64,000 nt of DNA from Hydractinia symbiolongicarpus (lineage: Eukaryota > Cnidaria > Hydrozoa > Anthoathecata > Hydractiniidae). Each line of letters starts with the position of its first letter. Positions within the stretch are counted from its first letter, which is position 1. This document shows, in pieces, positions 54,627-64,000 of the stretch. A model generated the notes under the pieces. That model was not told the DNA's origin. It did no database searches and saw nothing but the letters and a program-made list of their open reading frames with translations. Position numbers and translations under genes: made by a program. The DNA lies in the NCBI RefSeq assembly GCF_029227915.1, contig NC_079879.1, positions 17,734,001 to 17,798,000 on the forward strand, in the 5' to 3' direction.

Positions 54627-56512
54627 TCTATATAATAATACGCTAGGTGTGTCTGTGTGTCCGTGACAGGCAAAGTGGATGTCTTCATTTTGATGTTTAT
54701 GTTGCCGAAAAATGCATGTCTAATATGTTAAATTTTCTGACGTTACGACGCGACGAAAATAACACTACTTTAACGTCAATATCCTATATTAAATTAATGA
54801 AGCCATTACAGTGCACCTAAAACTTTGAGGCCAAATAACTTGGAAACGAGGTGGTGACGTCAATGATTTTTCACCGCGTGGGTAGGACCAATTTGGGTAA
54901 TTTTCCCAAACCTGGGTCCCCGAATCCGTCTCGGAATGGACGGTTGATGACGTCATCGAAAAACCTTCAAATCCTAATATCTCTGCAACCGTTTGTCAAA
55001 AATACGCGATCCTATACATTTTCTTGATCAGCGTTTCAAGATCTATATGATGAAGGCAACAGGCATACACATTTCTGAGAAAAAAAAAATTGTGTTCTGA
55101 CAGGTCTCTGCTGACATCATAAAATTTAAATGACGGTTGTTTTTCTCTGTTATCCTGCCTAAGTGGATTTTTCCACGGGCCTTATCTATATAATAATACG
55201 CCAGTTCTGTGTCTCTGTGACAGGCAAAGTGGATGTCTTCATTTTCCTTTGATATTGCCGAAAAATGCATGTCTAATATGGTAAATATTCAGACATTACG
55301 GCGCGACGTCAATAACACCACTTTAACGTCAATATCCTATAAATTAATGAAGCCATTACAGTGCACCTAAAACTTTGAGGCTAAATAACTTGGAAACGAG
55401 TTGGTGACGTCAATGATTTTTCACCGCGTGGGTAACTAGGGACCACCTTGGACCAATTTGGGTAAGTTTCCCAAACCTGGGTCCCCGAATCCGTTTTGGA
55501 ATGGACGGGTTGATGACGTCATCAAAAAATCTTTAAACCCTAATATCTCTGCAACCGTTTGTCAAAGATATATGATCCTATACATTTTCTTGATCATCGT
55601 TTCAAGGTCCATACGATGAAGGTAACAGGGATATAAATTTCTGAAAATTTTTTTTTGCGTTTTAACGGGCCATTGCTGACGTCGGCAAAATTTTAAAACC
55701 CTTTTATGTCTTTTGTTGTTCGTAGAAAAGTTATGATCCTATATTATTTTGATCAGCGTTTCAACCTCTACACGTTACAGGCAACGAATAAAGTAAATTT
55801 CGCCAATTTTCTTTTTTTTTTTTGGATTTGCAATGCTGACGACAGCAAACCAACATTTTCAATGTCCTATTGCCTAAGTGGATTTCTCCACGGGTCTTTA
55901 TCGACTAGTTGACTAGTCTATATAATAATACGCCAGTTCTGTCTGTCTGTCACTTTTGCAAAGTGGATAAAATTTCTTTGATAAAGTCTATAAAATATCG
56001 CCTAAAAATGTGTCCTGTAAATTAGCAAACTTTGACGTTAAAGCAATATTGACGTCAAAGGAAAGTATATTAAGATTAGTGAAGCCATTGCATTGCACTT
56101 TTAAATTTAAGGCTAAATAACTTGGAAACGGGTGGAAATAACTGACGTCATCTCCTGCGTAGGTAACTAGGGAACACCTGGGACCAATTTGGGTAAGTTT
56201 CCCAAACCTGGTTCCCCGAATCCGTTTCGAAATGGACGGGTTGATGACGTCATCAAAAAACCTTCAAACCCTAATATCTCTGCAACCGTTTGTCAAAAAT
56301 ACGCGATCCTATACATTTCCTTGATCAGCGTTTCAAGATCTATACGATGAAGGCAACAGGCATACACATTTCTAAGAAAAAATAATTGTGTTCTGACATG
56401 TCTCTGCTGACGTCATCAAAATTTAAATGACGGTTGTTTTTCTCTGTTATCCTGCCTAAGTGGATTTTTCCACGGGCCTTATCGACTAGTCTATATAATA
56501 ATACGCCAGTTG

Positions 56513-56603
<91 letters not shown>

Positions 56604-58060
56604 GACTTTTGCAAAGTGGATTATATTCTTCACAATTTTCTTTAACAAATTCTATAAAACATCGCCTATAACATTGTTCTGTAATTTACCAAACTTTAAC
56701 GTTAAAACAGTAATGACGTCAAAGGAAAGTTAATTAAGATTAGTGAAGCCATTACAGTGCGCTTAAAACTTTGAGGCCAAATAACTTAGAAACGAGGTGG
56801 TGACGTCAATGATTTTTTACCGCGTGGGTAACTGGGGACCACCTGGGACCAATTTGGGTAATTTTCCCAAACCTGGGTCCCGAATCCGTTTCGGAATGGA
56901 CGGGTTGCTGACGTCATCAAATAACCTTTAAACCATAATATCTCTGCAACCGTTTGTCAAAAGTACATGATCCTATACATTTTCTTGCTCAGCGTTTCAT
57001 GATCTGTGCGATGAAAGCAACAGGTATACAAATTTCTAAAAAAAATTTTAGGTTTTGACGGGGTCATTGCTGACGTCAGCAAAATCTTTAAACACGTATA
57101 TCTCATTAACCCTTCATCAAAAGCAAATGATCATATACATTTTCTTGATCAGCGTTTTAAGCTCTACACAATAGGGGCAACGTGAAAACAAGCTTCTGAC
57201 TTATTTCTTTTGTTGATGGGTTGCTGACTTGATCAAAATTCAAAACACGCTTCTTTTTCATTATAATCCTGCCCCAGTGGATTTTTCCACGGGTTTTATC
57301 GACTAGTCTCTTATAATAATACAGAGACTGTGTCTGTTTTTAACAAGCAAAGTGGATTTCTTTATTTTCCTTTAATGTTGCCGAAAAAATTATGTCTTAA
57401 ATGTTAAATTTTCTGACGTTACGGCGCGACGTCAATATTACTATTTTAATGTCAATATCCTATATTATATTAATGAAGCCATTACAGTGCACTTAAAACT
57501 TTTAGGCCAAATAACTTGGAAACGAGGTGGTGACGTCAATAATTTTTCACCACGTGGGTAACTAGGGACCACCTAGGACCAACTTGGGTTAGTTTCCTAA
57601 ACCTGGATCCCTGAATCCATTTCGGAATGACCAGGTTGATGACGTCATCATAAAACCTTCAAACCCTATTATCTTTGCAACCGTTTATCAAAAGTACATG
57701 TTCCTATACATTTTCTTGATGAGAGTTTCAAGATCTATGCGATGAAAGCAACAGGTATAGAAATTTCCAAATAAAAATTTTTAGGTTTTGACAGACCATT
57801 GCTGACGTCAGCAAGATTTTTAAACCCTGATAGCTCATTAACCGCTCATCAAAAGCATGATCATATACATTTTCATATAACATAATCATATACATTTTCT
57901 TGACCAGCGCTTTAAGCTCTACACAATAGAGGCAACGTGAAAACAAGCTTCTGAATTATTCTTTTTTGGATGGGTTGCTGACGTCATCAAAATTTAAATC
58001 GGGCTTCTTTTTCATTTTTATACTGCCTCAGTGGATTTTTCCACGGGCCTTATCGACTAG
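54627..58060 (+). mobile_element. head-to-tail array of five non-autonomous Helitron units
   Basis: Each unit starts TCTATATAATAATACG (the last TCTCTTATAATAATAC) and ends with a hairpin of the type GTGGATTTTTCCAC followed by GGGCCTTATCGACTAG. Units are about 54627-55184, 55185-55908, 55917-56489, 56490-57306 and 57307-58060. The 5' TC, the 3' hairpin about 11 bases before CTAG, and no terminal inverted repeats or target duplication are Helitron hallmarks. Inside are one to three copies of a block with ATCTCTGCAACCGTTTGTCA and CTTGATCAGCGTTTCAAG, which explains the different lengths. The first unit lacks the last 8 bases. No Rep/helicase gene is present. Confidence 0.8.
56513..56602. repeat. 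(TGTC)n microsatellite in Helitron unit 4
   Basis: About 22 copies of TGTC at 56513-56602. In the other units only one to three copies are present at the same place, so this is a recent expansion near the 5' end of the unit. Confidence 0.95.
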
Positions 58061-58256
58061 ATCGTCAGCAAAATTTTTAAAACATTATATTGGGAGTTTG
58101 TCGAAAACATATGATCCTATACATTATTTTGATCAGCGTATTAACTTCTACACATTACAGGCAACAAATAATCTAAACTTCGCCATTTTTTTTTTCATAT
58201 CTGCACTGCTGACGTCAGCAAAAAATTTAAGACAACCTATTTTTTTCATTGTCCTT
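58061..58256 (+). mobile_element. Helitron unit 6, 5' part (partial)
   Basis: Directly after the CTAG of unit 5, sequence like the 3' half of the units follows (TGATCCTATACATT, GATCAGCGTATTAAC, CTGACGTCAGCAAAA). It is cut by a LINE after TGTCCTT (58250-58256) and resumes at 60026. Confidence 0.75.
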
Positions 58257-60025
58257 CTTAATTTATTTAACGTCGGAGAAATAACTATGTACATATAGCT
58301 TCCTGATATAAAAAAATAAATAAATACATACTTATAAATATACAGGAAACTAATCAAATCCGACAAAAATTTGTTTATGGTTTTATGAAAAATGTATAAA
58401 AATTAAGAAAAAATATTTAAATAGACCGAGTGACTGAAATCATACTCCTTTAGTTTCGTTTTAAATTTTTTAAGGCTGTTACAACTTTTCAATTCGGAAG
58501 GTAAAGTATTCCAAATTTTAGGCCCCAATGAGCGAAGACATTTTTCCCCAAAATTTTTTGTATTAAAGTTCAATGTTTTAAGATTATTTAAATATTGACT
58601 TCGTACTGGCCTGTTTGTTTCGCTGCGTTGAAAGATGTCTAACATAAATGGCGGATTTAAATTATTAAGAGATTTAAAAATCTCTATACATAGATTTCGT
58701 ATTCGCATAATTTTCATGTAGTTACTTTTGTTCTTGGTAGAAATGTACCTTTCTTTTCTCTCTGAATATCCGCTATCTACAAATTTTAGGGCGCGCTTAT
58801 GGAGTTTTTCGACCCTAGAAAGTGATTTTGAAGATGAGAAATTCCAAATAAGTGGACAGTAGTTAAAGTTTGAATACACAAAACTTTCTGCTAAGACACT
58901 CTTAGCTTTAAAAGGAAGTATGTTTTTAAATCTATACAAAGCATTTAGTTGCGCAGATGCTTTCTTGCAAACCTCATTTAAGTGCTGATCAAATCTAAGG
59001 TTATTGTCAATTTTAACTCCTAACAGTTTGACTGTGTCTTGCGAATATATGTTTTTATCTCCGATTCTTATCAGTTTACTACTTGTGTTTTCTATCCTAT
59101 CTTTGCTGATTATAATGCATTGAAATTTGTCAGGGTTAGCAATCATTTTATTTTCATGTAGCCATGCTAACGCCTGCTCAGACTCACCTTCTAAAATTTT
59201 AATGAGGTTTGGAATTGAATTGGAAAAGCTTGACAATGTATTATCATCAGCATAGTTGTGTAGGTCACTTCTGGTTATAAAAAGAAAAATATCGTTAAGA
59301 AAAATATTAAAAATTATCGGGCCTAAGATTGATCCTTGCGGCACGCCTGAAAGAATCATTTGGAAAAGACTGTAGTGTCCGTTTATACGAGTAGATTGTT
59401 CTCTATTTGTTAGGTATGACAGGACAAATTTCAGGGCATTAATTTCAAATCCATATGCCTCAAGTTTAGCGATTAGTAAATCATGTGGCACACAATCGAA
59501 TGCTTTTGATAGATCCATTAAGACTGCACCAACCACGTAATTCTTATCAAGTTTTTTTTTCCATTCTTCTAGTAAACGAATTAAGACATGCTGTGTGTTA
59601 TAGTTTTTCCGATAGGCTGACAAAAATATTGAAAGTTTCGATTCTATGAAAGACATGATTTGATCCTTCATTATGTTTTCATAGAATTTTGAAAATACAT
59701 TCAACACACTGACAGGTCTAAAATTTTTAATGCTATGTTTGTCTTTGCCTCCTTTGTCAAGAGGTGCTACCGTTGCACGTTTGGCTCCATCGGGAAAAAT
59801 ATTCAATTTTATGCTGCTGTTTATAGCATTTTTCAATGGGCCAATCAGATATTCACTAGCTAACTTCACAAGCTTTGGGGGTATTTTGTCTCTACCTGGA
59901 GAGGAATTTATGTTTAAATTAGTAAAAAGTTTTTTGATTGTGTTGTCATCTACCTCCTCAAAGTTAAAAAAATTTATATTTTCGTTGCAGGCTTTAATTT
60001 TGACAATACTCGGATGACTCTCGTA
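58257..60025 (-). mobile_element. 5'-truncated CR1/Jockey-like LINE with 7-bp target duplication
   Basis: TGTCCTT occurs at 58250-58256 and 60026-60032, directly flanking the element. Excising it rejoins the Helitron unit. The coding part is on the minus strand; the 3' UTR is at the left. The intact frame and perfect target duplication show a young insertion. Confidence 0.9.
58403..60018 (-). CDS. LINE reverse transcriptase, open frame, 5'-truncated
   Basis: The frame is open from the truncated 5' edge near 60018 to the stop at 58403-58405, more than 500 codons with no ATG of its own. Blocks are NSSPGRDKIPPKLVKLASEY (RT start), NFRPVSVLNVFSKFYENIM, VGAVLMDLSKAFDCVPHDLL (first Asp, near 59525), GVPQGSILGPIIFNIFLNDI (near 59345) and LHNYADDNTLSSF (YADD, near 59252). 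The C-terminal part ends LGPKIWNTLPSELKSCNSLK. All RT catalytic residues are present, but the endonuclease is missing, so it cannot move alone. Confidence 0.9.
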
Positions 60026-60061
60026 TGTCCTTGTGCCTTTTCCACGGGCTTTTTCGACTAG
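60026..60061 (+). mobile_element. Helitron unit 6, 3' terminus
   Basis: After the LINE: GTGCCTTTTCCACGGGCTTT then TTCGACTAG, ending in CTAG at 60058-60061. This is the 3' end of the unit interrupted at 58256. Confidence 0.8.
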
Positions 60062-60537
60062 TCTATATAATAATACGCTAAGTGTGTCTGTGTGTCTGTA
60101 ACAGGCAAATTGGATTATATTTTTTACAATTTTCTTTAAAAGCGTCTATAATACATCTCCTATAAAAATATTCTGTATTTCAAAAATGTTTTGTTTACGA
60201 TTTCAATTGGCTAGAATAAGTATGATAAATTAAGTGATTTCATTAGTTGGGAATTTTATTGCACATGCTAATTTAAATTTAATGTGACGAGTGCTTTGTT
60301 ATCAATTATCGTACGAGCAAAGTCACGGGCAATCAACGTTGTTGTTGTTGTGGTCAGTTTCGTTTAAAAGTTTTAATTTATTGTTTACGTCTTTTAAATG
60401 AAATTGACAACAAATCATTTCGCGATAAGTTTTTGAGTGGACAACTTTCACTGGATTTTGTTTAGCTAAAATGTTTTTTTAGCCTCCTTTTTATTGAATT
60501 ATTCACAAAGGTGGATTCTCCACAATTTTAAATAAGT
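60062..60537 (+). mobile_element. Helitron unit 7, divergent body
   Basis: It begins TCTATATAATAATACGC directly after the CTAG of unit 6. The first 150 bp match the other units; the rest is different. A hairpin GTGGATTCTCCAC at 60511-60523 followed by AATTTTAAATAAGTAG suggests a mutated 3' end near 60537. The second Polinton begins right after. Confidence 0.6.
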
Positions 60538-60544
60538 AGTAATA

Positions 60545-61297
60545 TTTAATTTAAAGGCTGTGAAAGGTAACCAGGGATTTCAATAATTTTGTCAAGCTCG
60601 TCGGGGTTTACTTTATCAAATTCCAATGCAATATTAGTGATTTTGTATCCTCTGCTGAAGTAGATCCTGAAGTTGCTGTACCTCCATCTTTGATAACATC
60701 TCCATACAATGCAAACTGGAGAATAAACTGCAGTCTGTCATGTAATCCAGGTTGGTAGAAGGGTAGGTCTTTGGTCATTTCAAACATTTTTCCTAGAGGG
60801 ATACAAAAGATATTCCCATAGCCTGCAACGATAGCCTTTTCTTCGTCAGTTCCCACATGATCGGTAGCATTCACTTGCAATGCACGGATAGTACCATGAT
60901 TAGGGTTAATCCCTTCCAAGATCAAGTTATTCTCACGTTCAAGTTTAGAGAACCATAGATCTCTGTACACGGCGAGCACTTTGTAGTCGTTGATATTTTG
61001 CACCTTGTTCCCATTTAAGGTTATATGGAGATTTTGCACCAAAGATTTACCTATATTGCTGACGATAGTGCGATTCGTATTGGTGCCAGTTAGTTCCAGA
61101 TCAAACAATAGTCGAAGACTCCCTGGAAAAATTACATCATTCTTCCCCATATTGGGAATATCCACATAGAGATCCTCATTCTAATTGATTGTAGATGGGA
61201 CATGGCTTACCTTTACACGCTGTTTGTTGGCCTTTATTGCCATGATTGTTTTAACTTCCTGGTAAGGATCGAGTTTCTTTCCGAATGTGTTAGTCAT
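60545..61297 (-). pseudogene. major capsid protein, N-terminal half
   Basis: The ATG at 61297 begins a frame with the same start as the first copy (LDPYQEVKT...). An in-frame TAG lies near 61182. The long frame (61165-60608) has DVIFPGSLRLLFDLELTGTN and LVQNLHITLNGNKVQ. A frameshift near 60640 moves the last recognisable block (VNPDELDKIIEIPG) into another frame. The second jelly roll is missing, lost at the Helitron junction. Confidence 0.85.
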
Positions 61298-61330
61298 GCT
61301 TTATTATTAGCCGACTTTCTTTTAAAATTA

Positions 61331-62597
61331 ATGCCGATAAATCCAACGTATGAGCTAGATGGTGATTTTACAGAGGAAGGTGATATTGATGATGATACTG
61401 ATGGTAGATTTAGTAGGCCTGAGGACCTTGGTCAGCCGACCACCAGTTAAGTATCTGAAGAACGACAGGGAGACACCATACTAAGTCAGAGAGAAGAGAT
61501 CAAAAAATCAAAGGCCGACGTTCTTTACGAACATCTTGGTGAGGAGTCGGGGCAGCCAATTGCGAGATTTTACAACTAGTTTGAGCTAAAAGGGAATCAA
61601 CTTATTTATGATGGTATAGAGATCACAAAACAGAAAGGCGAGTTGCAATCTTCTAGAGTGATAATAGGTAAGTTGGGGGCAAATCGTCTGCGAGTCATGG
61701 GGTTTACGGATTATACTACACCAAACGAAGGCAGGGCAATAGCTCAGAAACTCCTGAACGAGATTGTTTACGTCGAGGAGAAGGCTGATGATATCGAAAT
61801 GATGCCTTTACTAAAGAACGTCATAGATGAAACGGAAAGCCTTATAGCAGAGACTTCCCTTGGTGGCGGGGAATTTACGGAGCGTAAAGGAAGAGGATAC
61901 AATCTCGAACTTCAAAACATTAGAGGAATTTTGAAACGCTTGAAAAGCAAGATCATATTCTACGATAGTAAAATCGCTAAAGCAGAAGCCAAGGTGACAA
62001 GGCTTGAGGCGAAAAAAGCTGAACCTGGAGTATCTGAAGAACAGATAGGGATTTGGAACGAAGACATTGCAAAGGCTAAGGAAGATCTAGAACGACTCCA
62101 GGATCAAACGGAAGCCGTACAAGCAGCACACGGACTGTTTTCATCTGGCACTCAGAGCCGGCTGAAAGCTATTAAGGAAACGCTGATGAAAATCGCAGAA
62201 GGCGATAAACCTCTAGCCGAAAAACTTAAGATTTCATTCAAGAAGCAGGGGATCACTATAGCGAGCATTGTTTCCGCCGTGGGTTTACTGATATCCACCA
62301 TTGTACAGGCGATAGCTTCCGCAGTTACAGGTGGAGCGGGTGCTGGAGGGAAGGGTTTTATACAAAGACAGCTGGAAAGACTTAGAAATTTTTAAAAATC
62401 CTTAGCAAGGAAAGCAGGTGCTGCCTTACCTAAAATTTATTGGGACTGCAGTCTCCTTCTTTTTCAGAGTGGCGGCAAAAGTTGTCGAATATGTAGCCAA
62501 GCACCTATACATGGCGATCGCTGCCGCTGTTGCTCTTGTTGTGGTGTATGTTTGGGAGAGAGGCAGCAACGTGGAACATAGTTCCAGACAATCGTAA
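61331..62597 (+). pseudogene. conserved coiled-coil membrane protein of Polintons
   Basis: ATG at 61331 (MPINPTYELDGDFTEEGD). The same frame passes stops at 61448-61450 and near 61577, then is open to 62395. The coiled coil (LQNIRGILKRLKSKIIFYDS, EDLERLQDQTEAV) and the segment ITIASIVSAVGLLISTIVQA match the first copy. After a shift near 62390 the C-terminal membrane segment is clear (MAIAAAVALVVVYVWERGSN) and ends at 62597. This copy shows the C-terminal anchor better than the first. Confidence 0.65.
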
Positions 62598-62936
62598 ATA
62601 TATTAGTCTAATATGTTGATCAAAACACACTAGACTTTTTTTATTTCTTCAACCAAATGTACAGTGAAATAACGCCTACTCCGGTCGTAATCAATGTGGC
62701 CTTGGTGTCATCGTGTTTTCAGCCTCTATTGCTAGCGTAGTCTGCGACTCCACCCTGTGCTTCTAATGTTTAGGGATCACGTGGCTCTCTTGTGGTGCTC
62801 CTGCGGAGCCGCTAGGCGATAGACGGCGCTTAATATCAACAATGATGTCAGCCTGCTTCGCGTTAATCTTCGAATTTATACCGATTGAAAAATAATCCTT
62901 GATAATCAAAATGTTATTCGCGAAATTAACAATGTT

Positions 62937-63829
62937 TCAAATGTGAAGGTTCATATCACTTGGGATCAAATAGACGCCATGAGCAACACTAAAATCCACC
63001 TTGGACCGCAAATATTGCAACACATTAAGGAATTGACCAATTTCCTTACCCGTATCGCTATCCTTGGTTACTAGATCCTCAAATGTTGTCAGATACAAGC
63101 CAATGATCGCAGATCTTGCATTTGCCTGACTCTCCAAATTTAATTAAGCGTAAAGTCTCACGCTTTGGGATAATCGTTCAATAACGATGCGGGTGAGGCA
63201 TTGACTTTTTTCAATAACCCACCTACTCCAAGAATCTTCATCGAAATAACTTGGTCCTGAACCGGGATAATCTTTGCGATGAAGTTGCCAACTACTAAAA
63301 TGCGTTCATTTTTTCTAATTTTGTTCAATGCTAGACATTCCAAATTCATTCGCTAATTGCTGTAGTTTTGTTGATTGAAAGGGTTGTTAGAACGTCGAAA
63401 TCTAGTCAAACCCGGTAGAGAAATTTCGAGTTGGGATGAAATTTTACGTATTTGGAAATAAGCGTGGAAGCGATACACGGCACGAACAACGGGTAATTCA
63501 GCGTTTAGATGTTGCATGGAAATACTGCAGGCAGATGTAGCACAGTACGCAGCAAAATTAAGTTGAGTTGACCAGAGACTGAAAGGGTGACTGTTCCACT
63601 CCTTCATTAGCGAGCTAGTACCAGAATGAAAGTCATAGTCGATGAATATATCTAAAAATTTCACCTTGAACGAGGAACCTTGGGCATCATTAACGATGTT
63701 CTGTACTGCAAGATCATCCACTTTAAGACGCTTCAGGTATCTCCCATGATTTGGTGCATACTTTGCATTCCAGTTGTACGAGTAAATGCGTAAGCTATCG
63801 CTGATTGCTTTGCATAAGCTGTCGCTCAT
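62937..63829 (-). pseudogene. conserved Polinton protein, unassigned, structural candidate
   Basis: The ATG at 63829 (MSDSLCKAISDSLRIYSYNW) starts a frame open for 158 residues, with LWSTQLNFAAYCATSAC and LPGLTRFRRSNNPF. After a stop at 63353-63355 the conserved late block (GQFLNVLQYLRSKVDFSVAH, GVYLIPSDMNLHI) lies at 63137-62937. An additional frame at 63349-63158 between them does not align with the first copy and is probably out of order or inserted. Homologous to 28589-29700. Confidence 0.6.
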
Positions 63830-63849
63830 CTTTTCTTTTAAGAATAAAC

Positions 63850-64000
63850 ATGAAACAATTGTATATCACTGATATCGAGACCACCTAGGCCAGGATACGA
63901 GGATTGCTCTAAATTCGATCAGTATTCGACCTACGTGGCTGAATATTTCAGTAATAATGATTTCATCATTCGGAAGACGGGGCCTGATCAAGAGGAACTC
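63850..64000 (+). pseudogene. probable penton-like minor capsid protein, start only
   Basis: The ATG at 63850 (MKQLYITDIETT) is followed by a stop. Compared with the first copy an internal deletion of about 18-20 bp removes the next codons and shifts the frame; afterwards SIRPTWLNI-like coding is seen in another frame until the window ends. Confidence 0.6.

Larger units (their letters stand above)
60545..64000. mobile_element. second Polinton, left-truncated, runs off the window
   Basis: Gene remains correspond one to one, in order and strand, to 25977-30387 of the first Polinton: capsid (minus), coiled-coil membrane protein (plus), unassigned protein (minus), penton-like protein (plus). Protein similarity is clear but DNA identity is limited, so it is a different subfamily copy. 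No terminal repeat is seen on the left; the capsid gene is cut near 60545. Confidence 0.9.

Noticed and set aside
56340-56733. Open frames with Thr-Asp-Arg-Gln or Cys-Leu-Ser-Val repeats
   Set aside because: Artefacts of the (TGTC)n expansion in Helitron unit 4.

Overview
The window is eukaryotic and almost certainly from an invertebrate animal, most likely a cnidarian. Two split host genes with GT-AG introns are visible, set in dense, AT-rich, nested transposable elements. The cnidarian assignment is inference, based on the mix of Polinton, copia, RTE, hAT and Helitron families; the sequence does not name the species.

Layout. 1-5.4 kb: interior of a decayed Ty1/copia-like retrotransposon split by an RTE-type non-LTR element. 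7.4-18.7 kb: remains of a plus-strand non-LTR retrotransposon, cut apart by at least four later insertions. These are a hAT-like element with a transposase piece, a second RTE copy, a Tc1/mariner-type MITE, and one of two copies of a CAGGCC-ended non-autonomous element. 19.27-19.40 kb: first coding exon (minus strand) of a PICALM/AP180-type clathrin assembly gene with an intact splice donor. Everything to its left would be its intron 1, more than 19 kb long.

19,608-33,332: a whole but mutated Polinton/Maverick with terminal inverted repeats and a 5-bp target duplication. It carries about 17 recognisable gene remains: protein-primed DNA polymerase B (C-terminal part), an HNH-like protein, packaging ATPase, retroviral-type integrase, double jelly-roll major capsid, a likely penton, several conserved membrane or coiled-coil proteins, SAP/Rho-N-like repeats, a 51-aa zinc protein and a 24-residue repeat protein. 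Nearly every long gene is broken by stops or frameshifts, so the element looks dead. It sits inside a minus-strand Helitron copy, about 210 bp upstream of the PICALM-like start codon.

33.8-46 kb: a 225-bp (TA)n tract, a transposase-tail fragment, a gag-like ORF, the N-terminal half of a second Polinton polymerase (38.8-40.7 kb), a P2X7-cytoplasmic-domain-like gene remnant, and MITEs. 46.86-48.77 kb: an apparently intact two-exon gene for eIF2B beta (EIF2B2), the only complete host gene here. 50-60.5 kb: LINE fragments, a MITE, and a head-to-tail array of at least seven Helitron units, one holding a recent LINE with a 7-bp target duplication. These units carry many perfect TGACGTCA (CRE) palindromes. 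60.55-64 kb: a second Polinton, truncated on the left and running off the window, with the same local gene order as the first: capsid, coiled-coil membrane protein, unassigned structural-like protein, penton-like protein.

The host genes are ordinary. The interest lies in the three Polinton loci, their conserved but unassigned genes, and the Helitron array.
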